Assembly: GCF_014451325.2 (NCBI RefSeq)
Contig: NZ_JACSCH020000006.1
Coordinates: 186,001-250,000 of the forward strand
Length of the DNA stretch: 64,000 nucleotides
Direction: 5' to 3'
Origin: Streptomyces sp. CB02980
GTDB taxonomy: Bacteria > Actinomycetota > Actinomycetes > Streptomycetales > Streptomycetaceae
Position 1 is the first letter of the stretch. Each line of letters opens with the position of its first letter. Positions 42,034 to 49,983 of the stretch are shown one piece after another. Both the position numbers and the translations under genes were made by a program. The notes below the pieces were generated by a model. It saw nothing but the letters and a program-made list of their open reading frames with translations. It was not told the DNA's origin and searched no databases.

Positions 42034-43284
42034 TCAGGACACCGCGGGCAGCGCCGGCCAGGGGCCGAGCGGATCGTCGTGCAGGGCGCCGAGGGCGACG
42101 GCCGTTCCCGCCACGGCCAGGACCCGGCCGGTGAAGCTGCTCGGCACGACGGAGCGCTCGGGGTCGTCGCAGACCAGCGACCGTTCGGCCGTGGTGGCCC
42201 GCAACTCGGCCAGGCAGGGTGCCAGTCGGCCGACGCTCGGTTCGACGACGACGAGTACCTCGGGGTCGAACATGTCGAGGAGGACGGCCGCGGCCCGGCC
42301 GACGAACCGGGCCCGCCGGCGGAACACCGAGACCGCCACCTCGTCCCCGTCCACCGCCCGCCGCAACAGCTCCGGGAACGACTCGGCGATCAGACCCCGC
42401 CGGGCAGCCCGGCGCAGCATCGCGGGCTCCGACACCTCGGACTGGAGGCAGCCGGGGACGCCGCACTCGCAGGTCGTGCCGGCGTCACCCGTCCCCACCG
42501 GCAGATGGGCGATGTTGCCCGCGCCGAACCTCGGCCCCTGGTGCACCGCTCCGGAGGAGACGAAGGCCGCGTCCACCACGTTTCCGACGAAGAGCACCAC
42601 CGCGCTGGCCCGGGTCGACGCGACGCCGACGAGCTGTTCGGCGCGGGCCAGGGCGCGGGCGTGACTGTCCACGTGGACGGGGAGCCCGGTGGCCTCCGCG
42701 AGCACCTCCCGCACCGGGACGTCCCGCCAGCCCAGTTGCGGATGGTGGACGACGACCCCGGCGGCCGGGTCGACCCAGTGGCCGGTGGCGACGCCGAGCG
42801 CGAGCGCGGTCCGGTCGGCGCCCTGGGCGGCGAGCATCCGGGGCAGCCCCTCGGCCACCCGGTCGAGCACCTCGGTGGGTTCGGTGCCGGTGTGCGGGAG
42901 GCGCTCCTCGGCGACGAGGCGCCCCCGGAGGTCCATGAGAGCGAGCGTGGTGTGGGTGACGGCGACGTGCGCGCCGGCGAGGAGATAGCGCGCGGTGTCG
43001 ATCTCGACGGGGATGTGGGGGCGGCCGAGGCCTCGCGGACCTGCCGTCTCCGGGCCCTCCTTGACGAGCCCCCGGCCGATCAGCGCGCCGCAGTGGCCGG
43101 TGACCGAGGCGGGCGAGAGACCGGTGAGGCGGGCGATCGTGCTGCGGGCGACCGGTCCGTGGTCGAGGATCGCCCCCAGGACGGCTCCGGTGCTGGCGGC
43201 GCGGCGCGGGGGGACGGCCGCGGAGGGGATGTCGGCGCGGCGCAGGGGGACGGGGCGGGAGGAGGACATGCGCGTTCTGTCCAC
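42034..43284 (-). CDS. ROK family transcriptional regulator
   Basis: A 416-residue regulator. An N-terminal winged helix (GAILDHGPVARSTIARLTGLSPASVTGHCGALIGRGLVKEG, about 38-78) precedes a sugar-kinase-like ROK domain. The zinc site reads CECGVPGCLQ at about 268-277. The sugar-binding region has been kept only partly, so the effector may not be a sugar. GTG 43284 follows GAAGAAGG; ATG 43269 is an alternative. Its own leader peptide with Cys codons lies upstream, and the sulfonate-type operon lies downstream, so it probably regulates sulfur acquisition. Confidence 0.83.
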   Translation of the reverse strand: MDRTRMSSSRPVPLRRADIPSAAVPPRRAASTGAVLGAILDHGPVARSTIARLTGLSPASVTGHCGALIGRGLVKEGPETAGPRGLGRPHIPVEIDTARYLLAGAHVAVTHTTLALMDLRGRLVAEERLPHTGTEPTEVLDRVAEGLPRMLAAQGADRTALALGVATGHWVDPAAGVVVHHPQLGWRDVPVREVLAEATGLPVHVDSHARALARAEQLVGVASTRASAVVLFVGNVVDAAFVSSGAVHQGPRFGAGNIAHLPVGTGDAGTTCECGVPGCLQSEVSEPAMLRRAARRGLIAESFPELLRRAVDGDEVAVSVFRRRARFVGRAAAVLLDMFDPEVLVVVEPSVGRLAPCLAELRATTAERSLVCDDPERSVVPSSFTGRVLAVAGTAVALGALHDDPLGPWPALPAVS

Positions 43285-43547
43285 GAGGGCCTTCTTCGGG
43301 TCCGTTGCGGTGGTGCGTACCGCCGCCGCGCGGGGTGCGGCCGCCCGTCCCGCCGGGTGCGGCGGCGGGGAGGGACGGCGGACCGGAGGGGCCGGACGGA
43401 CGGGGGCCGTTCCGGGGCGGGCGGACGCGCGAAGCTCCCGGGCGGGAGCCGCTCTCGGCGTGCGCCGACGGGCCGCGGGTCCACTCCCCCGGAAGGCGCT
43501 CTCGGGGTGTCAGGGGGCCGCGCGGTCTCCGCCGTACGCTCGCGGAG

Positions 43548-43622
43548 CTACGGACACGCGGCAGAGCACACACGCTTCAGGTCGACGTGACCTCGTGTCG
43601 TGAGAAGCGCGGAACGGTGCAT
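43548..43622 (-). CDS. Cysteine leader peptide (RGHVDLKRVCSAACP type)
   Basis: A 24-codon frame starts MHRSALLTTRGHVDLKRV and ends CSAACP. The segment R-x-HVDL-x-RV-x-S-A-x-C is the pattern I know from short actinobacterial leader peptides before sulfate, sulfonate and cysteine genes. The ATG follows the -10 box by seven bases, so the mRNA is leaderless. It lies 263 bases upstream of the ROK gene. The rest of the 444-base gap (43285-43728) includes the hairpin GCTCCC-GGGC-GGGAGC near 43435-43450 but no other gene. Confidence 0.72.
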   Translation of the reverse strand: MHRSALLTTRGHVDLKRVCSAACP

Positions 43623-43629
43623 GGCGCGC

Positions 43630-43659
43630 AACATAGCCCGAGTGCCGCAAGACGGTCAA
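43630..43659 (-). promoter_or_regulatory. Promoter of the cysteine leader/ROK transcript
   Basis: On the minus strand TTGACC (43659-43654) and TATGTT (43635-43630) are 18 bases apart. The expected start falls at or next to the leader peptide ATG at 43622. Confidence 0.68.
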
Positions 43660-43728
43660 TCGACGGCCCGCATGATGGACGGCGCCCGCCCGGGCGCTTC
43701 TCGGGCCCCCGACGATCATGACGTGACG

Positions 43729-44310
43729 TCAGTTTCGCTCCCCCATGAGCACTTTGAGTCCCTCCGTGAGGTCGTCCGCCGTCGGCGCCGTCTCCGGGTC
43801 CACCATCCACTGGATCATGACGCCGGTGGCGAGGGCCTGGCAGAGCAGTCCGGCCACCCGGGCCTTCTCCGGCTCCGCCTCCGGGTCGATGCCGAGGAAG
43901 CCCTCGGCCATGCCGAGTCGGCCCTCGCGCTGCGGCTCCTTGATCGCCTCGCGCAGCTTCTCGTCGTCGTCGAGCCGGGTGACGATCTCGGTCTGGAGCT
44001 TCCAGACGGGCCGGCTGGCCCCGGCCGCGGCGATGACCTGCTCCCAGACGGCATGGAAGCGCCGGTACGGGTCGGCCGGCAGCTCCCGCTTCTCCTCGCC
44101 GCTGCCCGCGGGGCCGACCGCCTCGCCCCACTCCTCGGTGACGGCGAGGAAGGCCTGCTGGAGCAGGGCGTCCTTGGAGCCGTAGTGGTAGCCGATGGAG
44201 GCGAGGTTGGTGCCGGAGGCGGCGACGATGTCGCGGGCCGTGGTCCGCCCGTACCCCTTTTCCAGGAGGCAGCGCTTGGCGCCTTCGAGCAGGTCTTCCT
44301 TGTGTCCCAT
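43729..44310 (-). CDS. TetR family transcriptional regulator
   Basis: A 193-residue regulator. The helix-turn-helix at about 5-50 reads DLLEGAKRCLLEKGYGRTTARDIVAASGTNLASIGYHYGSKDALL, strongly TetR-like, with a C-terminal TetR_C domain. Its ATG has no Shine-Dalgarno box but lies six bases after a TACAGT -10 box, so the mRNA is probably leaderless. A perfect palindrome over the -35 region implies autorepression. Target genes beyond itself are not evident; serA ends upstream in the same direction. Confidence 0.88.
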   Translation of the reverse strand: MGHKEDLLEGAKRCLLEKGYGRTTARDIVAASGTNLASIGYHYGSKDALLQQAFLAVTEEWGEAVGPAGSGEEKRELPADPYRRFHAVWEQVIAAAGASRPVWKLQTEIVTRLDDDEKLREAIKEPQREGRLGMAEGFLGIDPEAEPEKARVAGLLCQALATGVMIQWMVDPETAPTADDLTEGLKVLMGERN

Positions 44311-44316
44311 GACAGC

Positions 44317-44360
44317 ACTGTACCCGGCCGGTAGACGCTTGTGTAAGACGAGCGTCTACC
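44317..44360 (-). promoter_or_regulatory. TetR operator and leaderless promoter
   Basis: GGTAGACGCT (44330-44339) and AGCGTCTACC (44351-44360) form a perfect 10-bp inverted repeat with an 11-base spacer. On the minus strand TTACAC (44346-44341) and TACAGT (44322-44317) are 18 bases apart, so the operator covers the -35 box and spacer. Confidence 0.72.
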
Positions 44361-44387
44361 AACCGGGTACGGGAACTCCGGGGTGCG

Positions 44388-45977
44388 TCAGATCAGGTTG
44401 ACCGAGCGGGCCGAGGCGGCGCCGATCTCGTCCGAGATCTCCGCGAGCACCGCGGCCGGGACGGTGTCGTCCACGGTGAGGACGACGAGCGCCTCGCCGC
44501 CCTCCTCCGCGCGCGCCACCTGCATGCCCGCGATGTTCAGACCGGCCTCGCCGAGGATCCGGCCGACGGTGCCGACGACACCCGGACGGTCCTCGTAGCG
44601 CAGCACGACCATGTGGTCGGCGAGCGCCACGTCCACGTCGTAGTCGCCGACGGCGACGATCTTCTGGAGGTGCTTGGGGCCGGCGAGCGTGCCGGAGACC
44701 GCGACCTCCTCGCCGTTCGAGAGCGTGCCGCGCACGGTGACCACGTTGCGGTGGTCGGGCGACTCGGAGCTCGTCGTCAGACGCACCTCGACGCCGCGCT
44801 CCTGCGCGAACAGCGGGGCGTTGACGTACGACACGGTCTCGTCGACCACGTCCTCGAACACGCCCTTGAGCGCGGAGAGTTCGAGCACCTTCACGTCGTG
44901 CTGGGTGATCTCGCCGTACACCTCGACGTCGAGACGGGCCGCGACCTCGCCCGCCAGGGCGGTGAAGATCCGGCCGAGCTTCTCGGCGAGCGGCAGACCC
45001 GGCTTGACGTCCTCGGCGATGACACCGCCCTGGACGTTGACCGCGTCCGGCACGAGCTCACCGGCGAGCGCCAGGCGCACCGAGCGGGCGACGGCGATGC
45101 CGGCCTTCTCCTGGGCCTCGTCCGTGGACGCGCCGAGGTGCGGGGTGCAGACGACCTGGTCGAGCTCGAAGAGCGGGGAGTCCGTGCAGGGCTCCTTCGC
45201 GTACACGTCGAGGCCGGCACCGGCGACCCGGCCCTCCTTGAGCGCCGAGTACAGCGCCGCCTCGTCGACGATCCCGCCGCGCGCGGCGTTGACGATCCGG
45301 ACCGAGGGCTTGACCTTGTGCAGCGCCTCGTCGCCGATGAGACCGAGGGTCTCGGGGGTCTTCGGCAGGTGGACGGTGATGAAGTCGGCGACCTCCAGCA
45401 GCTCGTCCAGGGCCAGCAGCTTCACCCCCATCTGGGCGGCGCGGGCGGGCTGCACGTAGGGGTCGTACGCGACGATCTTCATGCCGAAGGCCGACATGCG
45501 CTGCGCGACCAGGACGCCGATGCGGCCGAGGCCGACGACGCCGAGCGTCTTCTCGCTCAGCTCGACGCCGGTGTACTTGTTGCGCTTCCACTCGCCGTTC
45601 TTCAGCGCGGTGTTGGCCTGCGGGATGTTGCGCGCGGTGGCGACGAGCAGACCGCACGCGAGCTCGGCGGCGGTGACGATGTTCGAGGTCGGGGCGTTGA
45701 CGACCATCACGCCGGCCTTGGTGGCGGCGGAGACGTCGACGTTGTCCAGACCGACACCGGCACGGGCGACGACCCGGAGCTTGTTCGCGGCGGCGATGGC
45801 CTCGGCGTCGACCTTGGTCGCGGAACGGACCAGGATCGCGTCCACGTCCGCGATGGCGGGGATCAGCTCGGCGCGGTCCGCGCCGTTGCAGTGCCGGATC
45901 TCGAAGTCCGGGCCCAGCGCGTCGACGGTGGCGGGCGACAGCTCTTCAGCGATGAGTACGACAGGTTTCGAGCTCAC
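44388..45977 (-). CDS. serA: D-3-phosphoglycerate dehydrogenase
   Basis: A 529-residue long-form (type I) PGDH. Residues 1-315 are the substrate and NAD domains (GVVGLGRIGVLVAQRMSAFGMKIVAYDP for NAD; ARGGIVDEAALYSALKEGRVAGAGLDV and TPHLGASTDEAQ for catalysis), followed by the intervening ASB domain. The C-terminal ACT domain begins about residue 455 (VVLRYEDRPGVVGTVGRILGEAGLNIAGMQV). It opens serine synthesis from 3-phosphoglycerate and is serine-inhibited through ACT. GTG 45977 (VSSKPVVLIAEELSP) follows a GAGGAC box. Serine also feeds cysteine, a link to the sulfur block nearby. Confidence 0.93.
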   Translation of the reverse strand: MSSKPVVLIAEELSPATVDALGPDFEIRHCNGADRAELIPAIADVDAILVRSATKVDAEAIAAANKLRVVARAGVGLDNVDVSAATKAGVMVVNAPTSNIVTAAELACGLLVATARNIPQANTALKNGEWKRNKYTGVELSEKTLGVVGLGRIGVLVAQRMSAFGMKIVAYDPYVQPARAAQMGVKLLALDELLEVADFITVHLPKTPETLGLIGDEALHKVKPSVRIVNAARGGIVDEAALYSALKEGRVAGAGLDVYAKEPCTDSPLFELDQVVCTPHLGASTDEAQEKAGIAVARSVRLALAGELVPDAVNVQGGVIAEDVKPGLPLAEKLGRIFTALAGEVAARLDVEVYGEITQHDVKVLELSALKGVFEDVVDETVSYVNAPLFAQERGVEVRLTTSSESPDHRNVVTVRGTLSNGEEVAVSGTLAGPKHLQKIVAVGDYDVDVALADHMVVLRYEDRPGVVGTVGRILGEAGLNIAGMQVARAEEGGEALVVLTVDDTVPAAVLAEISDEIGAASARSVNLI

Positions 45978-46178
45978 GTGAGTCCTCACAGATCCAGTGC
46001 GGACGGCCGTCCCGACGGCCGCAGGCGGTGGAGGGGGCTTGCCGCGTGAAAGCGCACGACGCTGTGGGCCTGAACGCGAATGTTGTTGAGCAGTGTAGTG
46101 GTGCGTCGGCGCCGATCATGCGCCTCGTTGGAAGGATCACCCGTCCGTGGTTGGACGGGGTGTCCAACGATGTGGAGA

Positions 46179-46202
46179 GGGGCCGGACACACGTCCGGCC
46201 CC
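46179..46202. terminator. Hairpin terminator after ilvC
   Basis: GGGGCCGGAC pairs with GTCCGGCCCC around ACAC, 12 bases past the ilvC stop on the minus strand. Confidence 0.8.
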
Positions 46203-46214
46203 CTTCCCGAAGGC

Positions 46215-47216
<1,002 letters not shown>

Positions 47217-47349
47217 TGGGTATCTCCTTGAGGTGCTGGTGTTGCGTCCCACCGTACGGCGGGGAGCGGGAGGAAAGTTTTCGGGTCTCGTCAGTCGGAC
47301 CGGCGGATGGACCGGCGGTCGACCTTCGACGACTCCGGGGCGATGATTC

Positions 47350-47877
47350 TCAGGCGCTGCGGTCGAGGGCCCGGAGGGACCGGTCCGTGATGGACCGGGA
47401 ACCACGCCCTATGGCGATCGTGCCGGACTGCACGAGCTCCTTGACGCCGAACTGCTCCAGCATCTTGAGCATCGCGTCGAGCTTGTCACTCGAACCGGTG
47501 GCCTCGATGGTGACCGCCTCGGGCGAGACGTCCACGGTCTTGGCGCGGAACAGCTGGACGATCTCGACGATCTGGGAGCGGGTCTCGTTGTCGGCGCGGA
47601 CCTTCACCAGGACGAGCTCGCGCTGGATCGCAGCGCTGGGCTCGAGTTCGACGATCTTCAGGACGTTGACCAGCTTGTTGAGCTGCTTGGTCACCTGCTC
47701 CAGGGGCAGGTCCTCGACATTGACCACGATGGTGATGCGGGAGATGTCGGGGTGCTCGGTGATGCCGACGGCGAGGGAGTCGATGTTGAAGCCGCGGCGC
47801 GAGAACAGGGCGGCGATCCGGGCGAGGATGCCGGGCGTGTTCTCGACGAGAACGGAGAGCGTGTGCTTGGTGGACAT
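47350..47877 (-). CDS. ilvN: Acetolactate synthase small (regulatory) subunit
   Basis: A 175-residue protein. The N-terminal ACT domain (HTLSVLVENTPGILARIAALFSRRGFNIDSLAVGITEHPDISRITIVV) binds valine and confers feedback inhibition; the C-terminal half (about 85-160) activates the large subunit. It lies 41 bases after ilvB on the same strand and is cotranscribed with it. Confidence 0.94.
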   Translation of the reverse strand: MSTKHTLSVLVENTPGILARIAALFSRRGFNIDSLAVGITEHPDISRITIVVNVEDLPLEQVTKQLNKLVNVLKIVELEPSAAIQRELVLVKVRADNETRSQIVEIVQLFRAKTVDVSPEAVTIEATGSSDKLDAMLKMLEQFGVKELVQSGTIAIGRGSRSITDRSLRALDRSA

Positions 47878-47918
47878 GGTCTGGGTCTCTTCCTTTTCGC
47901 TCTGCTTCGTTCCGCGCT

Positions 47919-49763
47919 TCAGTCGTCTTCGCCGTCGCCGAAGTCGGGGCGGACGCCCCGGGCGGCCATGACCTCGTCGTTCGAGGTGCCGGCGGCGACC
48001 ATCGGCCAGACCTGGGCGTCCTCGTGGACGATGAAGTCGATGACGACCGGACGGTCGTTGATGGCGTTGGCCTCGGCGATGACCTTGTCCAGGTCGGCCG
48101 GGTCCTCACAGCGCAGGGCGACACAGCCCATGGCCTCGGACAGCTTGACGAAGTCGGGGACGCGGGTGCCCTTGTTCGCCTGGACGTCGTCCGGGCCGGA
48201 GTGCAGGACGGTGTTCGAGTAGCGCTGGTTGTAGAAGAGGGTCTGCCACTGGCGGACCATCCCGAGGGCGCCGTTGTTGATGATGGCGACCTTGATCGGG
48301 ATGTTGTTCAGGGCGCAGGTGGTGAGCTCCTGATTGGTCATCTGGAAGCAGCCGTCGCCGTCGATCGCCCAGACCGGGCGGTCGGGCATGCCGGCCTTGG
48401 CGCCCATCGCAGCGGGGACCGCGTACCCCATCGTGCCGAGGCCGCCGGAGTTCAGCCAGGTGGCCGGACGCTCGTAGTCGATGAAGTGGGCGGCCCACAT
48501 CTGGTGCTGGCCGACGCCCGCGGCGAAGATCGTGTCGTCGGGGGCGAGCTGGCCGATGCGCTGGATGACCTGCTGCGGCGAGAGGCTGCCGTCCTCCGGC
48601 AGGTCGTAGCCGAGCGGGTAGGTCTCGCGCCAGCGGTTCAGGTCGCTCCACCAGGCGGTGTAGTCGCCCTTGTTGCCCTCGCTGTGCTCGGCCTGGACGG
48701 CCTGGACCAGGTCGGCGATGACCTCGCGGGCGTCACCGACGATCGGGACGTCGGCGGTGCGGTTCTTGCCGATCTCGGCCGGGTCGATGTCCGCGTGGAC
48801 GATCTTGGCGTACGGGGCGAAGCTGTCGAGCTTGCCGGTGACGCGGTCGTCGAAGCGGGCGCCGAGGGCGACGATCAGGTCGGCCTTCTGCAGCGCGGTG
48901 ACGGCGGTGACCGCACCGTGCATGCCGGGCATGCCCACGTGCAGCGGGTGGCTGTCGGGGAAGGCTCCGAGCGCCATCAGGGTGGTGGTGACCGGGGCGC
49001 CGGTGAGCTCGGCGAGGATCTTCAGCTCGGCGGTGGCGCCGGCCTTGATGACGCCGCCGCCGACGTACAGGACGGGGCGCTTGGCCGCGCTGATCAGCTT
49101 GGCGGCCTCGCGGATCTGCTTGGCGTGCGGCTTGGTCACCGGGCGGTAGCCGGGCAGGTCGGTCTGCGGCGGCCAGCTGAAGATGGTCTTCGCCTGCAGG
49201 GCGTCCTTGGAGATGTCGACCAGGACCGGGCCCGGGCGGCCGGTGGAGGCGATGTGGAAGGCCTCGGCGATCGTCCGCGGGATGTCCTCGGCCTTGGTGA
49301 CCAGGAAGTTGTGCTTGGTGATCGGCATCGTGATGCCGCAGATGTCCGCCTCCTGGAAGGCGTCCGTGCCGATCGCCTTCGAGGCGACCTGGCCGGTGAT
49401 CGCGACCAGCGGCACCGAGTCCATGTGCGCGTCGGCGATCGGGGTGACGAGGTTGGTCGCACCGGGGCCAGAGGTCGCCATGCAGACGCCGACCTTGCCG
49501 GTCGCCTGGGCGTAGCCGGTGGCCGCGTGGCCCGCGCCCTGCTCGTGCCGGACCAGGATGTGGCGGACCCTCTGCGAGTCCATCATCGGGTCGTACGCGG
49601 GGAGGATCGCGCCGCCGGGGATGCCGAAGACGGTGTCGGCGCCCACTTCCTCGAGAGAACGGATGAGGGACTGCGCGCCCGTGACGTGCTCGACGGTGAC
49701 GGCGGGCTGCGCGCCGCTGCGGGGCCGCGGCTGCGGATGGTGCCCGGTGGCCTGGTCGGTCAT
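47919..49763 (-). CDS. ilvB: Acetolactate synthase large subunit
   Basis: A 614-residue ThDP enzyme. VFGIPGGAILPAYDPMMDSQRVRHILVRHEQGAGHAATGYAQATGKVGV is the N-terminal PYR domain with the catalytic Glu; the central FAD domain follows. The ThDP motif is GDGCFQMTNQELTTCALNNIPIKVAIINNGALGMVRQWQ. It condenses pyruvate with pyruvate or 2-oxobutyrate, the first common step of branched-chain synthesis. ATG 49763 is preferred over ATG 49769 because AGAAGAG lies about 7 bases upstream. The leader peptide and attenuator lie between 49831 and 49950. Confidence 0.94.
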   Translation of the reverse strand: MTDQATGHHPQPRPRSGAQPAVTVEHVTGAQSLIRSLEEVGADTVFGIPGGAILPAYDPMMDSQRVRHILVRHEQGAGHAATGYAQATGKVGVCMATSGPGATNLVTPIADAHMDSVPLVAITGQVASKAIGTDAFQEADICGITMPITKHNFLVTKAEDIPRTIAEAFHIASTGRPGPVLVDISKDALQAKTIFSWPPQTDLPGYRPVTKPHAKQIREAAKLISAAKRPVLYVGGGVIKAGATAELKILAELTGAPVTTTLMALGAFPDSHPLHVGMPGMHGAVTAVTALQKADLIVALGARFDDRVTGKLDSFAPYAKIVHADIDPAEIGKNRTADVPIVGDAREVIADLVQAVQAEHSEGNKGDYTAWWSDLNRWRETYPLGYDLPEDGSLSPQQVIQRIGQLAPDDTIFAAGVGQHQMWAAHFIDYERPATWLNSGGLGTMGYAVPAAMGAKAGMPDRPVWAIDGDGCFQMTNQELTTCALNNIPIKVAIINNGALGMVRQWQTLFYNQRYSNTVLHSGPDDVQANKGTRVPDFVKLSEAMGCVALRCEDPADLDKVIAEANAINDRPVVIDFIVHEDAQVWPMVAAGTSNDEVMAARGVRPDFGDGEDD

Positions 49764-49830
49764 CAGCATCTCTTCTCGAAGCAGAGGTTTTACGAGGGTT
49801 TGGGACGACTTTGGGGTGAGTCAGTGCAAC

Positions 49831-49864
49831 AAAAAACCCCTCGTGCCGTGAGGCAAGCGAGGGG
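49831..49864 (-). terminator. ilvB attenuator terminator
   Basis: On the minus strand CCCCTCG-CT-TGCC-TCAC-GGCA-CGAGGGG is followed by TTTTTT. The stem (7 plus 4 bp) with U tract lies between the leader peptide stop and the ilvB start. Confidence 0.88.
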
Positions 49865-49908
49865 AGCGCGTCGGGTGCGTTTCAAGCGGGGCCTGCCGTG
49901 ACCCTGCT

Positions 49909-49950
49909 TCAGCCGACGCGCTTTCCAAGTACGAGAATTCGGGTGCGCAT
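49909..49950 (-). CDS. ilvB leader peptide
   Basis: Thirteen codons encode MRTRILVLGKRVG, with Ile-Leu-Val-Leu in a row. AGGGAGGG precedes the ATG. This matches the known actinobacterial ilvB leader peptide; stalling at branched-chain codons lifts attenuation of ilvB-ilvN-ilvC. A TTGACA at minus-strand 49987-49982 may be part of its promoter, but no good -10 box follows. Confidence 0.88.
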   Translation of the reverse strand: MRTRILVLGKRVG

Positions 49951-49983
49951 GGCAATGACCCTCCCTCTCAGCCCTCACCACTG

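Noticed and set aside
45946..46104. Frame starting MIGADAPLHC between ilvC and serA as a leader peptide
   Set aside because: It runs into serA in another frame, has no terminator after it and no codon run linked to serine.
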